Part shown: positions 16,030 through 24,747 of the stretch, one piece after another | Numbering within the stretch: position 1 is the stretch's first letter | How the letters are laid out: each line of letters opens with the position of its first letter | Source: Paraburkholderia sp. FT54 | GTDB taxonomy: Bacteria > Pseudomonadota > Gammaproteobacteria > Burkholderiales > Burkholderiaceae | Assembly: GCF_031585635.1 (NCBI RefSeq) | Contig: NZ_CP134198.1 | Location: forward strand, 372,001-436,000 | DNA: 64,000 nucleotides | Direction: 5' to 3' | Made by a program: the position numbers and the translations under genes | Notes under the pieces: generated by a model | The model's input: only the letters and a program-made list of their open reading frames with translations | The model's database searches: none | What the model was told of the DNA's origin: nothing

Positions 16030-17007
16030 TCAAGAGGGGTCGCCGTTAAACAACTCGCTTATGACCTGGCGGATCCGGGTCTCCTGTGCATCTGACAGGA
16101 CACCCGTTTTGATTTTTACGGTGAAGCTGTTCACGTCCTTGGTAATGCTGCCTGCGTGATTTTTCCCCGCAAAAAATTTTTCAATTGAGCGCTCGCGAGC
16201 CGTCTTGCTAGATGCGCGACGACCGACTAGGGCAGCAATCGCCGGCGCGTACTTACCTTGGTCTAGGTTTCCCGATACGACGTCCGGCCAAAGTTCGAGG
16301 GCAGCGGCCACCGCTTTCTCACCATGCTTCTTGATCACGTTCGCAATCGCATCGGCGGCATTGCCACCAATAAGCGTCGGATTGATATCGAGGTCGCTGG
16401 TGATGAACGCGGGTAGGCTGTCGAATGCAAGGTATCTGTACAGCCCGCGCCGACTCATGCCGACAGCTTCGGCCAAACGCGTGCGATTTGGAAATTCCTT
16501 TTCGGTACGGCGAATGGAGATGGAAATCTCATAGTCGGCCAGGTCATCCCGGCCGATGTTTTCCACCAGCGCCAGCACCGCCATATCCTGGTCCGTACAA
16601 TCAACGACGAGGACTTTGATCTCCTCAGATCCGACCAGTTTGTGTGCGCGCCAACGCCGCTCGCCAGCAACGATCTGATAGGCAGACTCCGCTCGACGAA
16701 CGACGATCGGTTGTAATAGCCCAACCTCGCGAATCGACTCGGCGAGTTCAGCTAACTTCGCCTCGTTGAAGACCCTCCGGGGCTGCCAAGGGTTCGGCAC
16801 TATCTCTGACACGGGCAGCACTGATTGCGCGCCGCGCGTTTCCAGTTCCTGAATTTTGATATTGGCCGCGGCCAGGGCAGCAGCCATCCCCGGCCCGGTC
16901 TTCGGCTTATCGTTCGTTTGTCTAGAGGCTGTAACTTCGTCTTTCGGGATATCTGAAGCAGCGCGCAGATTGGCAGTCTGCTCGGCCATTCGAGCACGGA
17001 TATTCAT
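16030..17007 (-). CDS. parB: Plasmid partition protein ParB
   Basis: 325 aa from the ATG at 17007, which overlaps the parA stop as ATGA; a start 5 codons earlier is possible but less likely. The N-terminal ParB/Srx domain has IVPNPWQPRRVFNEAKLAEL, then SIREVGLLQPIVVR and the CTPase-type GERRWRAH box. A HTH follows (RTRLAEAVGMSRRGLYRYLA) and the C-terminus RIRQVISELFNG would dimerise. It spreads from parS and stimulates ParA. Gene order parA-parB-parS with a terminator between parB and parS is standard for type Ia systems. Confidence 0.93.
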   Translation of the reverse strand: MNIRARMAEQTANLRAASDIPKDEVTASRQTNDKPKTGPGMAAALAAANIKIQELETRGAQSVLPVSEIVPNPWQPRRVFNEAKLAELAESIREVGLLQPIVVRRAESAYQIVAGERRWRAHKLVGSEEIKVLVVDCTDQDMAVLALVENIGRDDLADYEISISIRRTEKEFPNRTRLAEAVGMSRRGLYRYLAFDSLPAFITSDLDINPTLIGGNAADAIANVIKKHGEKAVAAALELWPDVVSGNLDQGKYAPAIAALVGRRASSKTARERSIEKFFAGKNHAGSITKDVNSFTVKIKTGVLSDAQETRIRQVISELFNGDPS

Positions 17008-18212
17008 TTGCCGAGTCTCCACTGTTCGACATACATGTCGTCAATCCACTTGCAGTATTCCCTGAGCGGCTGACGAACCCGCTCGACAGTTTTCGAACTC
17101 GCGTCCTTCTTGCTCAGGTCAAACACCGTCGACAATGCAAGCGCGCCGCTACTCATTGCCGAGCTTGCCGGAATTTCGGTTGTCGTAAGCCAGTCGCCAT
17201 AGGCCCGTTGAGTCCAAGGACGAACCACAGAAGCCGACGAAGTAGGGCTGTTATCGACCTTTGAAAGGATGATCGAAATGAAGTCGTACGCCTTGTTGGC
17301 CTCCCTCTCCATGAAGTTACTCGCGATGTCGGAGAACAGCCCCCAGAACGACACAGAACTGATGAAGTCGAGACTTTCCGGAACCAGCGGCATGACCATC
17401 GAATCCGCAGCCATCAACGCATTGAGCGTCAGGTAGGACAATGAAGGCGCCGTATCGAGGATGATGTAGTCGTACTGGCTGCGTAGCGACGCGAGACCTT
17501 CCCGGAGGATTGCCCAGAATTGAAAACTGGGCTTAGCCTTGAGCATCGACGGGATGTAGAACTCCGCGCTGAACAAGGAGGGGTGGGCTGCGATGACGTC
17601 CAGACCGTCCCAGTAGGTCTGCTTGATGAATGATGACAGTCCGCCTTCGATCGTCTGGTCATAGATGAACGGCAAAACAGTTGAATCTTCATCAACCTCC
17701 TTCTCCGCATACAGGCCGCAAAGCTCGGAAAGTGATGCCTGCGGGTCCAAGTCGATGGCGAGCACTCGCCGACCGCGGAGCGACAATCCTTGCGCGAGAC
17801 ACATTGATGTCGTCGTTTTGGTCGAACCGCCTTTGAAGTTGGCGACGAGGATGACCTTCCCGTCCGCACCGCGCGACCCGGTTACAAGCGGCGACTGATA
17901 TATTTCGGATAGCTGCTGCACATACGTCCGCGCCTCGGCCAGTGTGAAATGGCGGCTACGACCAGTACCCGATGCCTCACCCGCAGGCAGCGTGCTTCCT
18001 TCCCTTGTGGCCTGGTAATGAATCTTCGTGCGGTCCATTCCGCAAAGTTCGGCGACTTCCGCCGTAGTAAATGACGGAGCCGATTTTCGCGGTTTCGGCG
18101 TGAGGATACTATTACGCAAGTCTTCCGTGAGCGTGTTGAGCGTCTCCGCGAAACCCGCAAGTTCACCCAAGGTCACTCTTCGCGTAATTGCCGGGAATTC
18201 TGCTTTGGACAT
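17004..18212 (-). CDS. parA: Plasmid partition ATPase ParA (type Ia)
   Basis: A 402-aa ParA with an N-terminal DNA-binding domain: FTTAEVAELCGMDRTKIHYQ (about 48-67) is a MerR-like HTH, typical of P1-type ParA that also represses its own operon. The deviant Walker A is KGGSTKTTTS (about 126-135), the A' box is LAIDLDPQASLSEL, and YIILDTAPSLSYLTLNAL is Walker B. It moves plasmid copies apart along the nucleoid with ParB. The gene begins 18 bases after an AT-rich start region facing the iteron array and repA, which it diverges from. Confidence 0.94.
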   Translation of the reverse strand: MSKAEFPAITRRVTLGELAGFAETLNTLTEDLRNSILTPKPRKSAPSFTTAEVAELCGMDRTKIHYQATREGSTLPAGEASGTGRSRHFTLAEARTYVQQLSEIYQSPLVTGSRGADGKVILVANFKGGSTKTTTSMCLAQGLSLRGRRVLAIDLDPQASLSELCGLYAEKEVDEDSTVLPFIYDQTIEGGLSSFIKQTYWDGLDVIAAHPSLFSAEFYIPSMLKAKPSFQFWAILREGLASLRSQYDYIILDTAPSLSYLTLNALMAADSMVMPLVPESLDFISSVSFWGLFSDIASNFMEREANKAYDFISIILSKVDNSPTSSASVVRPWTQRAYGDWLTTTEIPASSAMSSGALALSTVFDLSKKDASSKTVERVRQPLREYCKWIDDMYVEQWRLGK

Positions 18213-18419
18213 GGTTTTTAAGGTTTAGCCCGAAATCGATACGAAGCGTAGAATACTAGAAAAATACAAAAATGTGCCCGTGACTTAACCCCGTTTCCTA
18301 GAAACCGACGTTAAGTGGCTATTCCGCAACCAAAAACGCGTGCTAATTTCATAATATGGAAGAACACCGGCCCCGTGAGGCGTTCTACACATGTTTTTCC
18401 GAATGAATTTTGAAAGGTC

Positions 18420-19298
18420 ATGGTGAGGGAAATTGTTGGATTAGTGACGGCTCGGCCAGAAGGTGGGTGAGAAGTTTTGTTGAATACATACCGAGAAGAG
18501 GCGAGCGGGTTCAATTTGAAACGGGCACGATCCGTCTTGCAGAGAATCACTGCGCAAAACGGGGCGCCCCACAATATTCCTCACCATCATCGCTCGCTTT
18601 GTCGGTCCGCCCTCCCAAGCCCGCTCACCATGAGTGAGCAGCATCGACAGCGATTCAACAAAACTTCTCACCATGCGATCACGGGAGCGCAACTCGGCAC
18701 CCGCCACAATTCTCCTCACCATCGCGTCGGCACCGTCGGGTATCTGCCTGGATACTCCCTAACTAGCGAGGCCATAACGCTTTTCTCCTTCTCCTCGTTT
18801 CGCCGTAGATAGCGCTGGCCAATACAAATTTGTTCACCGTCGCCAACAAAAACCCTCACCACCGTCGCGGGTTAGGTCGCAGGAACCCCCGTAATATCAG
18901 GCTTTGTCGGCAGATCAGACGGTTTTCAACAATTCATCTCACCATCGTCCCGCCCGCAGGAGAAGATCTCACCCTGAACGGGTAAACACTTCACTTTCAT
19001 AGAGGAATTTCATCCACCTTTGCCCACAAAAGGCCTCACCTTCTAAACAAAATCACTCACCTTTGTAGGGCTAATTCGTTGTTTTTGTTCAAGTTTGATA
19101 GGCCCTGTAAGTTGGTAAGTTTGTTTTTTCTAAGACTTTTAAAAACACAAAACAAACAACTCGAGCATCCCAGACAGAGCAACTTATCGACGCCATGGAG
19201 GTTCTGTTCTTGAGCAATCAAGTTGCGAGGGTGGGTGAGCCGATTTGTTGAAACAGTATTTTCATGGTGAGCTTTTTTGTTTTGACATCTCACCTACG
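18420..19298. repeat. oriV: Iteron array / vegetative origin (oriV)
   Basis: At least a dozen degenerate copies of a motif with consensus near CAACAAA-N(4-5)-CTCACCATCG occur on both strands. Plus strand: 18569-18588, 18656-18675, 18705-18726, 18823-18844, 18844-18866, 18927-18949, 19025-19043, 19044-19064, 19281-19298. Minus strand: 18420-18438, 18466-18484, 19234-19252, 19263-19283. AT-rich stretches at 19080-19170 would melt. This lies between divergent parA and repA, the expected position of a Rep_3-type origin. Confidence 0.88.
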
Positions 19299-19309
19299 CG
19301 TGCTAGAGT
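19282..19309 (+). promoter_or_regulatory. repA promoter overlapped by an iteron
   Basis: TTGACA (19282-19287), a 16-base spacer and TAGAGT (19304-19309) make a good sigma-70 promoter 35 bases before repA. The spacer contains TCTCACC, an iteron core, and another iteron on the minus strand abuts the -35 box. RepA binding here would repress its own synthesis, the usual copy control in this class. Confidence 0.7.
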
Positions 19310-19343
19310 TTCCGCGGCGAACAACTAAGAAGAGAGGGCCACG

Positions 19344-20741
19344 ATGTCAACCGCCGTATCGACAAGCGCAACATCGCGGCAGATGTCGCTCGAACTGTTT
19401 GAGGAGATGCTGGCGTCCGACACGCCGATCCATAAATCAACCAAGGAAATCGGCTATCAGCGGAACAACGTTTTCGTTGATGTCACGGACGTCGGAGTCA
19501 CGGCGCGTCGCCTGCTCGATGCAGCGCACTTCATTGTGGCGCAGGAGCCGACCACTCCGAAATATTACGACGTCGAGCTGAGCTACTTCAGGTGGCTCAT
19601 GCGTTACGACAGCTACAACTATAAGCATCTGAGAACAGTCGTATCCGAAGCACAGAAGGCACTCATCCAGGTTTCCGCGGCCCCGCACGGTAGCACCTCA
19701 CCTGAAAACGAAAAATGGGTATCCGTGCAACTGCTCGGCATTGTCGGCATTGACAAGGGGCGCATAACGTTTGAAGTCCCGCAACCGCTCATCCGCCACA
19801 TCAAGGACCCAGAAAAGTCTCACTGGTTGAGCCTTCGCATCACGTCGGCCTTCACCCTCACTTACGCACGTGCAATCTATGACCACGTCATTGCGTACGT
19901 GACGGACGGCATCACGGATTGGTTTGAACTCGATGTGATCCGAAACTGGCCCGGCAAAGCGGGCTCCAGCGCAACAGTTTTCAAGTATTTCAAGCGGGAC
20001 AGTCTCGAGCCTGCGGTAAAGCAGATCAACGAAGTCTCTGACATCGAGCTCAGCTACGAGACGCGCACCGAAAGCCCGAAGTCCAAGAAGATTGACCGGA
20101 TACGTTTCAGGCTTTCCAGGAAAGAAGGGGCCGACACCGTCCGCGCGAGCTTGATTGGGTTGAAGGAAACCTACACCACGTTGAAAAACGAATTCGCCTT
20201 CACCGAAAAGCAGTTCAGTATCATCTCGCAGAACCGCGCCATCTGGTCCGATGAACGCATCCTTGATGCAATCGAATACACCCGCGCAAAGATTGATGAC
20301 GCGAAGGTGACAAAGAGTCCTGCGGGCTATCTGATGAAGGCCATCACTGAGGGCTACAAGCTTTCAGAGGCTGAGCGCCGGATGAAAACGGTACTGGCCC
20401 AGAAAGCCACGGAAGAGCAGGGTGAGGTGACTGCCAGAGCCGCCACGAGAATCGCGGTTGAGGCGAACAGCGCCGCTCGTGAGGAAGAAGCCAAGCTGCG
20501 ATTGGCCGACGAGGTTCGCGCTGGTCGCGAAGCTTTCGACCACGCCGACGCGCGGGCAAAGAAAGACTTCATGCGCGCGTACATTGCGTCTCCTTCTGGC
20601 AAGCTGGCCATCAAACGTCTCAAGTTCGACATAGCCACCATCGGCGAAGCAGATGTGCTCAACCACGCGGACCTTTCCTTTGCCTTCTACCATTTCGTGT
20701 ACCTGCGCAACAAACCCAAGGCAGCCCGAGCGCGCGCCTGA
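19344..20741 (+). CDS. repA: Replication initiator, RepB/Rep_3 family
   Basis: A 465-aa initiator. Two winged-helix domains are visible: WH1 from about residue 75 (ELSYFRWLMRYDSYNYKHLR; VSEAQKALIQVSA; WVSVQLLG) and WH2 from about 150 (SLRITSAFTLTYARAIYDHV; WFELDVIRNWPGK; VFKYFKRDSLEPAVKQINEV). The C-terminal third is a charged helical extension (AAREEEAKLRLADEVRAGRE) typical of the Burkholderiales megaplasmid form. It binds the iterons upstream. GAGAGGG precedes the ATG by 6 bases. A transposase remnant begins directly after the stop. Confidence 0.92.
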   Translation: MSTAVSTSATSRQMSLELFEEMLASDTPIHKSTKEIGYQRNNVFVDVTDVGVTARRLLDAAHFIVAQEPTTPKYYDVELSYFRWLMRYDSYNYKHLRTVVSEAQKALIQVSAAPHGSTSPENEKWVSVQLLGIVGIDKGRITFEVPQPLIRHIKDPEKSHWLSLRITSAFTLTYARAIYDHVIAYVTDGITDWFELDVIRNWPGKAGSSATVFKYFKRDSLEPAVKQINEVSDIELSYETRTESPKSKKIDRIRFRLSRKEGADTVRASLIGLKETYTTLKNEFAFTEKQFSIISQNRAIWSDERILDAIEYTRAKIDDAKVTKSPAGYLMKAITEGYKLSEAERRMKTVLAQKATEEQGEVTARAATRIAVEANSAAREEEAKLRLADEVRAGREAFDHADARAKKDFMRAYIASPSGKLAIKRLKFDIATIGEADVLNHADLSFAFYHFVYLRNKPKAARARA

Positions 20742-20985
20742 CCGGCAGAAAACTACCGGGAACGTTGCCTACCTGAGGAACAACGCGCACACGTTGGTCA
20801 ATTACAGCGCCCGGCATCGCAAGGGCCTGCCGATCAGCAGCATCGCCGAGTCCGCGGTGAATCAGGTCATCAGCCACCGCATGGCCAAGAAGCGACAGAT
20901 GCGCTGGACTGACGAAGGGGCGCACTGCATGGCGCAGGTCAAGGTCGCGGTTTTGAACGGGAAATTCTCGCTCCGCCGCATCTCG
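20742..20985 (+). pseudogene. Transposase C-terminal remnant (ISKra4-like)
   Basis: Directly after the repA stop, the frame open from 20653 reads NVAYLRNNAHTLVNYSARHR, then KGLPISSIAESAVNQVISHR and MAKKRQMRWTDEGAHCMAQV, then KVAVLNGKFS. The S-x-A-E-S-A-V-N-Q and M-R-W-x-x-x-G-A-H pattern is that of a DDE transposase C-terminus, ISKra4-like as I recall. There is no N-terminal part and no start, so it is a fragment left by an insertion next to the origin. Confidence 0.6.
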
Positions 20986-21248
20986 GCGCTCGAGATAGCC
21001 GCCCCGCGTCACGGCAAATGCATTGGCGCAGCATCGCGTGGCCGCCACCGACCAACGAACAGAACAGACCGTGCAACCATGCCCCACGCCAAGGCTGCCT
21101 GACGAAATCGGCCTCCCCAACTTTTGCACACTCCCGCTTGCGCGGGTCGTCGATCTCCCCCCAAAGGGGGTTTGGGGGCGATCATTCGCTGAAAATAGCC
21201 GGCCGTCCGGCCCGGACCGGCAATGCCCCGGCAGCAACCACCGTCTCT

Positions 21249-21280
21249 GCCATTTTGGTATAAAATGGATGCCAAATGGC
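21249..21280 (+). promoter_or_regulatory. Operator/promoter of the Xre-RES module
   Basis: GCCATTTTGG (21249-21258) and CCAAATGGC (21272-21280) form an inverted repeat around TATAAAAT (21259-21266), a likely -10 box. Binding of the antitoxin here would block transcription, which is how Xre/ParS antitoxins autoregulate. No good -35 is visible. Confidence 0.55.
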
Positions 21281-21293
21281 AGGAGGTGAAACC

Positions 21294-21734
21294 GTGAACG
21301 TCATCGAGAAGGTATCGGCCGATTCATTACTGGGAGGCCGGTCGGTATTTCCGCGTTCCCCCCGATCCGGCCTTGAATGGGTGGAGGTCGTCCGCCACGG
21401 CATTTCGTCGCGAGCGCTGGACGCGATGCTCAAATCCATCGGACTTTCACAAGCAGAACTGGCTCAGGCGCTCGATATCCCGGAGCGGACCTTGGCGCGT
21501 CGCAAGCGGGAAGGGGTGTTGAGCCGTGAGGAGTCAGCCAAGCTGCTGCGACTCGCGCGTGTCGCCGCGCGCGCTGCCGAGGTGTTTGACGATCTCGACC
21601 TGGCACTCGCCTGGCTTAAGATGCCGGTTGCTGCCCTGGAAGACGCCACGCCACTGAGTCTTGTCGATACCGACATTGGCACCGATAGTGTGATGGATAC
21701 GCTGGGACGCATCGAGCATGGCGTGTTTGCGTGA
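21294..21734 (+). CDS. Xre/MbcA/ParS-type antitoxin (DUF2384)
   Basis: 146 aa from the GTG at 21294, which has a perfect AGGAGGTG 5 bases upstream; an ATG at 21276 overlaps that site and the operator and is less likely. A Xre-like HTH lies near residues 50-75 (GLSQAELAQALDIPERTLAR). The C-terminal DUF2384 toxin-binding part reads AARAAEVFDDLDLALAWLKM. It neutralises the RES toxin coded next, with a TGATG stop-start overlap. Confidence 0.9.
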   Translation: MNVIEKVSADSLLGGRSVFPRSPRSGLEWVEVVRHGISSRALDAMLKSIGLSQAELAQALDIPERTLARRKREGVLSREESAKLLRLARVAARAAEVFDDLDLALAWLKMPVAALEDATPLSLVDTDIGTDSVMDTLGRIEHGVFA

Positions 21735-22210
21735 TGTTCACGGCATGGCGGGTGGTGACTGAACGATATGCGGATACCGCTTTTTCTGGGGAAGGAGCGC
21801 GATTGTACGGTGGCCGGTGGAACCCCAAAGGCGTCGCGATGGTGTATACGGCGCAGACGCAATCGCTCGCGCTGCTCGAGATGCTGGTCCAGGATTCACC
21901 GCTGCGCGCCCGCTATGTGATGATCCCGGCCAGTATCCCGGAGAAAATCGTCGAACGTATCGATCCCGCCAGTTTGCCTCGCGACTGGCGGGACATTTCA
22001 GCGCGGGCCGAACTGCAGCAACTTGGATTGGCGTGGGAGCGGAAGCGAACCAGCGCAGTGCTGGCTGTTCCCAGTGCAGTCGTTCCTGCGGAATCCAATT
22101 ATTTGCTCAATCCCAATCATCCGGACTTCGCGCTCGTCCTGGTTGGAACGCGTGATGAGTGGTTGACCGACCCTCGGTTATTGCGGCGCTCGGCTGCAAA
22201 GGGATCGTGA
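21734..22210 (+). CDS. RES-domain toxin
   Basis: 158 aa. The RES family signatures are present: FTAWRVVTERYADTAFSGEG, then RLYGGRWNPKGVAMVYTAQT (R-x-x-G-R-W-N) and SLALLEMLVQ, later SYLLNPNHPDFALV-like YLLNPNHPDF. RES toxins degrade NAD+ in the cytoplasm, with Arg, Tyr and Glu in the active site; all three positions look intact. The start can be ATG 21734, overlapping the antitoxin stop, or GTG one codon earlier. Together with the antitoxin this is a plasmid addiction module. Confidence 0.92.
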   Translation: MFTAWRVVTERYADTAFSGEGARLYGGRWNPKGVAMVYTAQTQSLALLEMLVQDSPLRARYVMIPASIPEKIVERIDPASLPRDWRDISARAELQQLGLAWERKRTSAVLAVPSAVVPAESNYLLNPNHPDFALVLVGTRDEWLTDPRLLRRSAAKGS

Positions 22211-22426
22211 CGGGCATCTCGTGTGGCGGTGGCAAGCGGACGACGGCGTGTGATCAACCGACCCGCCGGCCATGCTTCGCTGGGTGCCGCCATTCAAGGT
22301 GCCTGTGTGTTGTCAAGACCGATGACATCATGCGTTCAGGGACGTAGCCAGTCACGGACCACCACTGACGGAACCGGTCCTGCAGGTTCCTGAACTGGCT
22401 CGTGCCGATCCAGTCAGTGGGGGGGG

Positions 22427-22960
22427 TTATTTTTCGTTACGGTTACGGTCGATGTAACGGTTAAATGCGGCTTCGTCGTCGTAAAGTGACCTCGAAAACG
22501 TGTCGTCGGCCCAGTCGATCAGGCGCTCGATCACCGCGCGCCGGGACAGGCCGGAGTGCGCGACCAGCCGCTCCAGCGCGAAAAACTGGGTGCCAGTCAT
22601 CGTCAGGTGCAGACGCCGCTCGCCAGAATCGGCGTCTTCCTGACGCGGAAGCCGTCCGAGGACTGTCGCCACGTCAGAAGGAGCTTGGGTAGACGGCTTC
22701 GCCCGTGACGCAGTCTTAAGCTCGCGCCGCGCCTGTACCAGTTCACCGCGCAGCTGCTCGCACTCCCGCACCAGGACGTCATGGGCGTCGGCAGGCGGAG
22801 GGGTATTTTTCGTTACAGTAACGGATTTTTTGCGCGCGCCATGTCGGGCCCGCCATGCGGCCTGGCGCTCGGCGTTTGACATCGCATCCGGCTTCCGTGG
22901 CCGGCCACGGCCACGCTTTTCCGTGGTGCCGGTTACCTTGTCGTTTGCTGCTGAAGGCAT
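22427..22960 (-). CDS. Hypothetical DNA-binding-like protein with AT-hook
   Basis: A 177-aa protein, family not recognised. The N-terminus has RGRGRPRKPDAMSNAERQAA, an AT-hook (GRPRKP) followed by a basic helix. A coiled coil follows (VRECEQLRGELVQARRELKT), then a C-terminal part with LHLTMTGTQFFALERLVAHS and GLSRRAVIERLIDWAD, which looks like a ribbon-helix-helix-type fold. The layout suggests a plasmid DNA-binding regulator. CGTTAC/GTAACG palindromes lie just upstream of its start and also within the gene. Confidence 0.6.
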   Translation of the reverse strand: MPSAANDKVTGTTEKRGRGRPRKPDAMSNAERQAAWRARHGARKKSVTVTKNTPPPADAHDVLVRECEQLRGELVQARRELKTASRAKPSTQAPSDVATVLGRLPRQEDADSGERRLHLTMTGTQFFALERLVAHSGLSRRAVIERLIDWADDTFSRSLYDDEAAFNRYIDRNRNEK

Positions 22961-22995
22961 GATCCATCCCGGTGCGGTTGACTTCAGCTATTTTA

Positions 22996-23038
22996 CGTTA
23001 TTCATAACGATAAATGTGGTATTTCGTTACGCGTAACG
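22996..23038. promoter_or_regulatory. Two CGTTA-type palindromes upstream of the AT-hook gene
   Basis: CGTTAT-TC-ATAACG (22996-23009) and CGTTAC-GC-GTAACG (23025-23038) have centres 29 bases apart, close to three helical turns. They sit 36-78 bases upstream of the start at 22960, in an AT-rich segment, as a repressor's operators would. The same arms recur as CGTTAC-A-GTAACG at 22811-22823 inside the gene. Confidence 0.55.
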
Positions 23039-23370
23039 TAAATGTGCACAAGCTGCCTTGCACGGCATGTATTCATCCGGGCAGATGGTTGCAGGTGTCC
23101 GGTCCCAGCCCGGGCGTCGTTCCCCGGAGAGGATCGCTCACGGCGCAAAGCCGATTGCAATCCGACATGGCATCGCTTTATCTTTTTTCGTTTTGTTACG
23201 TGACACACTCGGAGAGGCCGTCAGGGAAGAGGGCATCTGAAGATTCGGAAATACTGAGATGGCCCCAGCGTCGCGTACGCAAACGTCCGAATCTTGAGGG
23301 ACACCCCGATCAGTCGCGACCCCGGCGTGATACAGGAACCGCAGGATTGCGAATCATCAGCGTATCGAGG
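23039..23370. other. Intergenic stretch, no gene seen
   Basis: Some 330 bases between the operator-like palindromes and the HTH gene. One GTTACGTGAC sequence near 23196 resembles the CGTTAC arms. Short open frames lack ribosome binding sites and recognisable motifs. Confidence 0.4.
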
Positions 23371-23637
23371 CTATTCTTCTGTTTCCCAGATGTGGCCAAA
23401 TCCGGCGGCATGACAGAGTAGCGCCCATGCGGAATAGGGGATTTCATTTTCGCCGCTGATCCAACGACGTATCTGCCGCCCGCTCTTGTCAGCGAGGTCC
23501 AGAAATTCCGCTGCACTACGTCCGGTAAAACCGGCCAGCCGGACTACCTCCTGGATTTCAGCCCCGGTCGGCTTGGCCCAATAGATCGCGGGCTGCAAGC
23601 ATTCGCGTCGGATCGTCGTGGTTGTATCAACTGCCAT
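23371..23637 (-). CDS. Small HTH (XRE-like) protein
   Basis: 88 aa from the ATG at 23637, chosen because AGGGGAAAAG precedes it; the frame is open 41 codons further but that part overlaps the upstream gene. The HTH lies around EIQEVVRLAGFTGRSAAEFL and DLADKSGRQIRRWISGENEI, followed by PYSAWALLCHAAGFG. This pattern (R-Q-I-R-R-W-I-S-G) is seen in XRE-type plasmid regulators. It is the last gene of a minus-strand run with the two genes upstream. Confidence 0.72.
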   Translation of the reverse strand: MAVDTTTTIRRECLQPAIYWAKPTGAEIQEVVRLAGFTGRSAAEFLDLADKSGRQIRRWISGENEIPYSAWALLCHAAGFGHIWETEE

Positions 23638-23672
23638 ATGCTTTTCCCCTGGTACTCTTACGTTCGTCTCAA

Positions 23673-24407
23673 CTACTGGCCCATAAGGCGTGCGCCCGGA
23701 ATCGAAAACCACTGCGGCCGCAGCTCGCCCGCCTTCATGTCGAGTGGCTCTTCGTGCCACTCACGCGGTCGCCCCACCCCGCGATGCAGGTCGATAAGAT
23801 CACGGCTATACGACTCCGAGTCGCCAGCTGAAAAGTGTAGTTCGATCGGCAACTGGCGTGCAGGGTCCCCGTCAATCGCCACCACCAGCGTCATCTCGCG
23901 ATAGCCTGGTGCTTCCTGATTCGTCACATAGCGAGCCTGATAGCGTTCGCCATGAACCGGCGCCGGCGTGGGACGTTTGTCCAGATTCCAGCGCGTGATT
24001 ATCTGCTGCCAGCGCTGCTCACCGCCAGCAAAATAGCCGTGCACTTCACCAGTCGGGCGGCGGTCGAGTCGCAGTGCGGCGAGACAGTGCTCAAACAACT
24101 CGTTGTCCAGCGCCCGCAGCGCCGTCAGGTCGAAACGGTAGTGGGTGCCGTTGTACAGGCCCGCGAGAAATTCGGCGACGGTCTCCGCCTGTTCGGTGTC
24201 GCCTTCGGCCACGTCAACGGGCTGCAGGAGCGAATCGAGGCCGCGGTCACGATCGCCAACGCGGATCTCCGCTGCGCGCTGCGCTGGCGTCTGGCCGCCG
24301 CCCGCGTTCGGAAAGGACTCCGTGATGGTGTGCCGGAACGCCTCGAGGAGGTGCTCGGGCACGTCGCTGGTAACCCGGTGCGTTTTGGGCTGGGGCGGAA
24401 TGATCAT
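23673..24407 (-). CDS. Plasmid-type protein, DUF7673-like
   Basis: 244 aa from the ATG at 24407 (AAGGTAACACC upstream); an open extension to 24632 overlaps the upstream gene. Residues 8-90 are acidic and helical (DVPEHLLEAFRHTITESFPN). The middle reads QAETVAEFLAGLYNGTHYRF and DLTALRALDNELFEHCLAAL, which fits a conserved plasmid family annotated DUF7673 as I recall. The C-terminal half is beta-rich (REMTLVVAIDGDPARQLPIE). No enzyme motif is seen. It starts 5 bases after the end of the preceding gene. Confidence 0.65.
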   Translation of the reverse strand: MIIPPQPKTHRVTSDVPEHLLEAFRHTITESFPNAGGGQTPAQRAAEIRVGDRDRGLDSLLQPVDVAEGDTEQAETVAEFLAGLYNGTHYRFDLTALRALDNELFEHCLAALRLDRRPTGEVHGYFAGGEQRWQQIITRWNLDKRPTPAPVHGERYQARYVTNQEAPGYREMTLVVAIDGDPARQLPIELHFSAGDSESYSRDLIDLHRGVGRPREWHEEPLDMKAGELRPQWFSIPGARLMGQ

Positions 24408-24411
24408 GGTG

Positions 24412-24747
24412 TTACCTTGATTGTCCGGAGTAGGAGGCTTCGGCCTCGTATCCGCGTTCGGTGATAAAAGCGGCGATGCTGAACGGCACTGTTGCATCGA
24501 CGGCATCGGCCAGCGCAAGCCCGACAACCATGCCGCGGAAACATTCGCGACTGTACCCAACGCCAGTTCCTCGCGTCCGTTCGCGCCAGGCCACAACCGT
24601 GTGCACCTCGAGACGTGCCAGTCCGTCTGCACCCGCGTAAATCGCTCTCTCTTCCACCTCTGGTCCTGTTAATTGAGTCCGTGTACGGGATCGTACGACA
24701 GCGCTGGCCTCGACGGTCCGCAAGCCGATCCAGGATCCAGCCCCCAC
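24412..24747 (-). CDS. Hypothetical protein upstream of the DUF7673-like gene
   Basis: At most 111 aa (GTG at 24747); the true start is uncertain. It has EVEERAIYAGADGLARLEVH, VVAWRERTRGTGVGYSRECF and a hydrophobic stretch RGMVVGLALADAVDAT. No family recognised. It ends 5 bases before the next gene and runs on the same strand, which is the main support; a spurious GC-rich frame cannot be excluded. Confidence 0.4.
   Translation of the reverse strand: MGAGSWIGLRTVEASAVVRSRTRTQLTGPEVEERAIYAGADGLARLEVHTVVAWRERTRGTGVGYSRECFRGMVVGLALADAVDATVPFSIAAFITERGYEAEASYSGQSR

Noticed and set aside
18420..19298. CRISPR array
   Set aside because: Repeats are short, degenerate and on both strands, with irregular spacing, and no cas gene is near; they are iterons.
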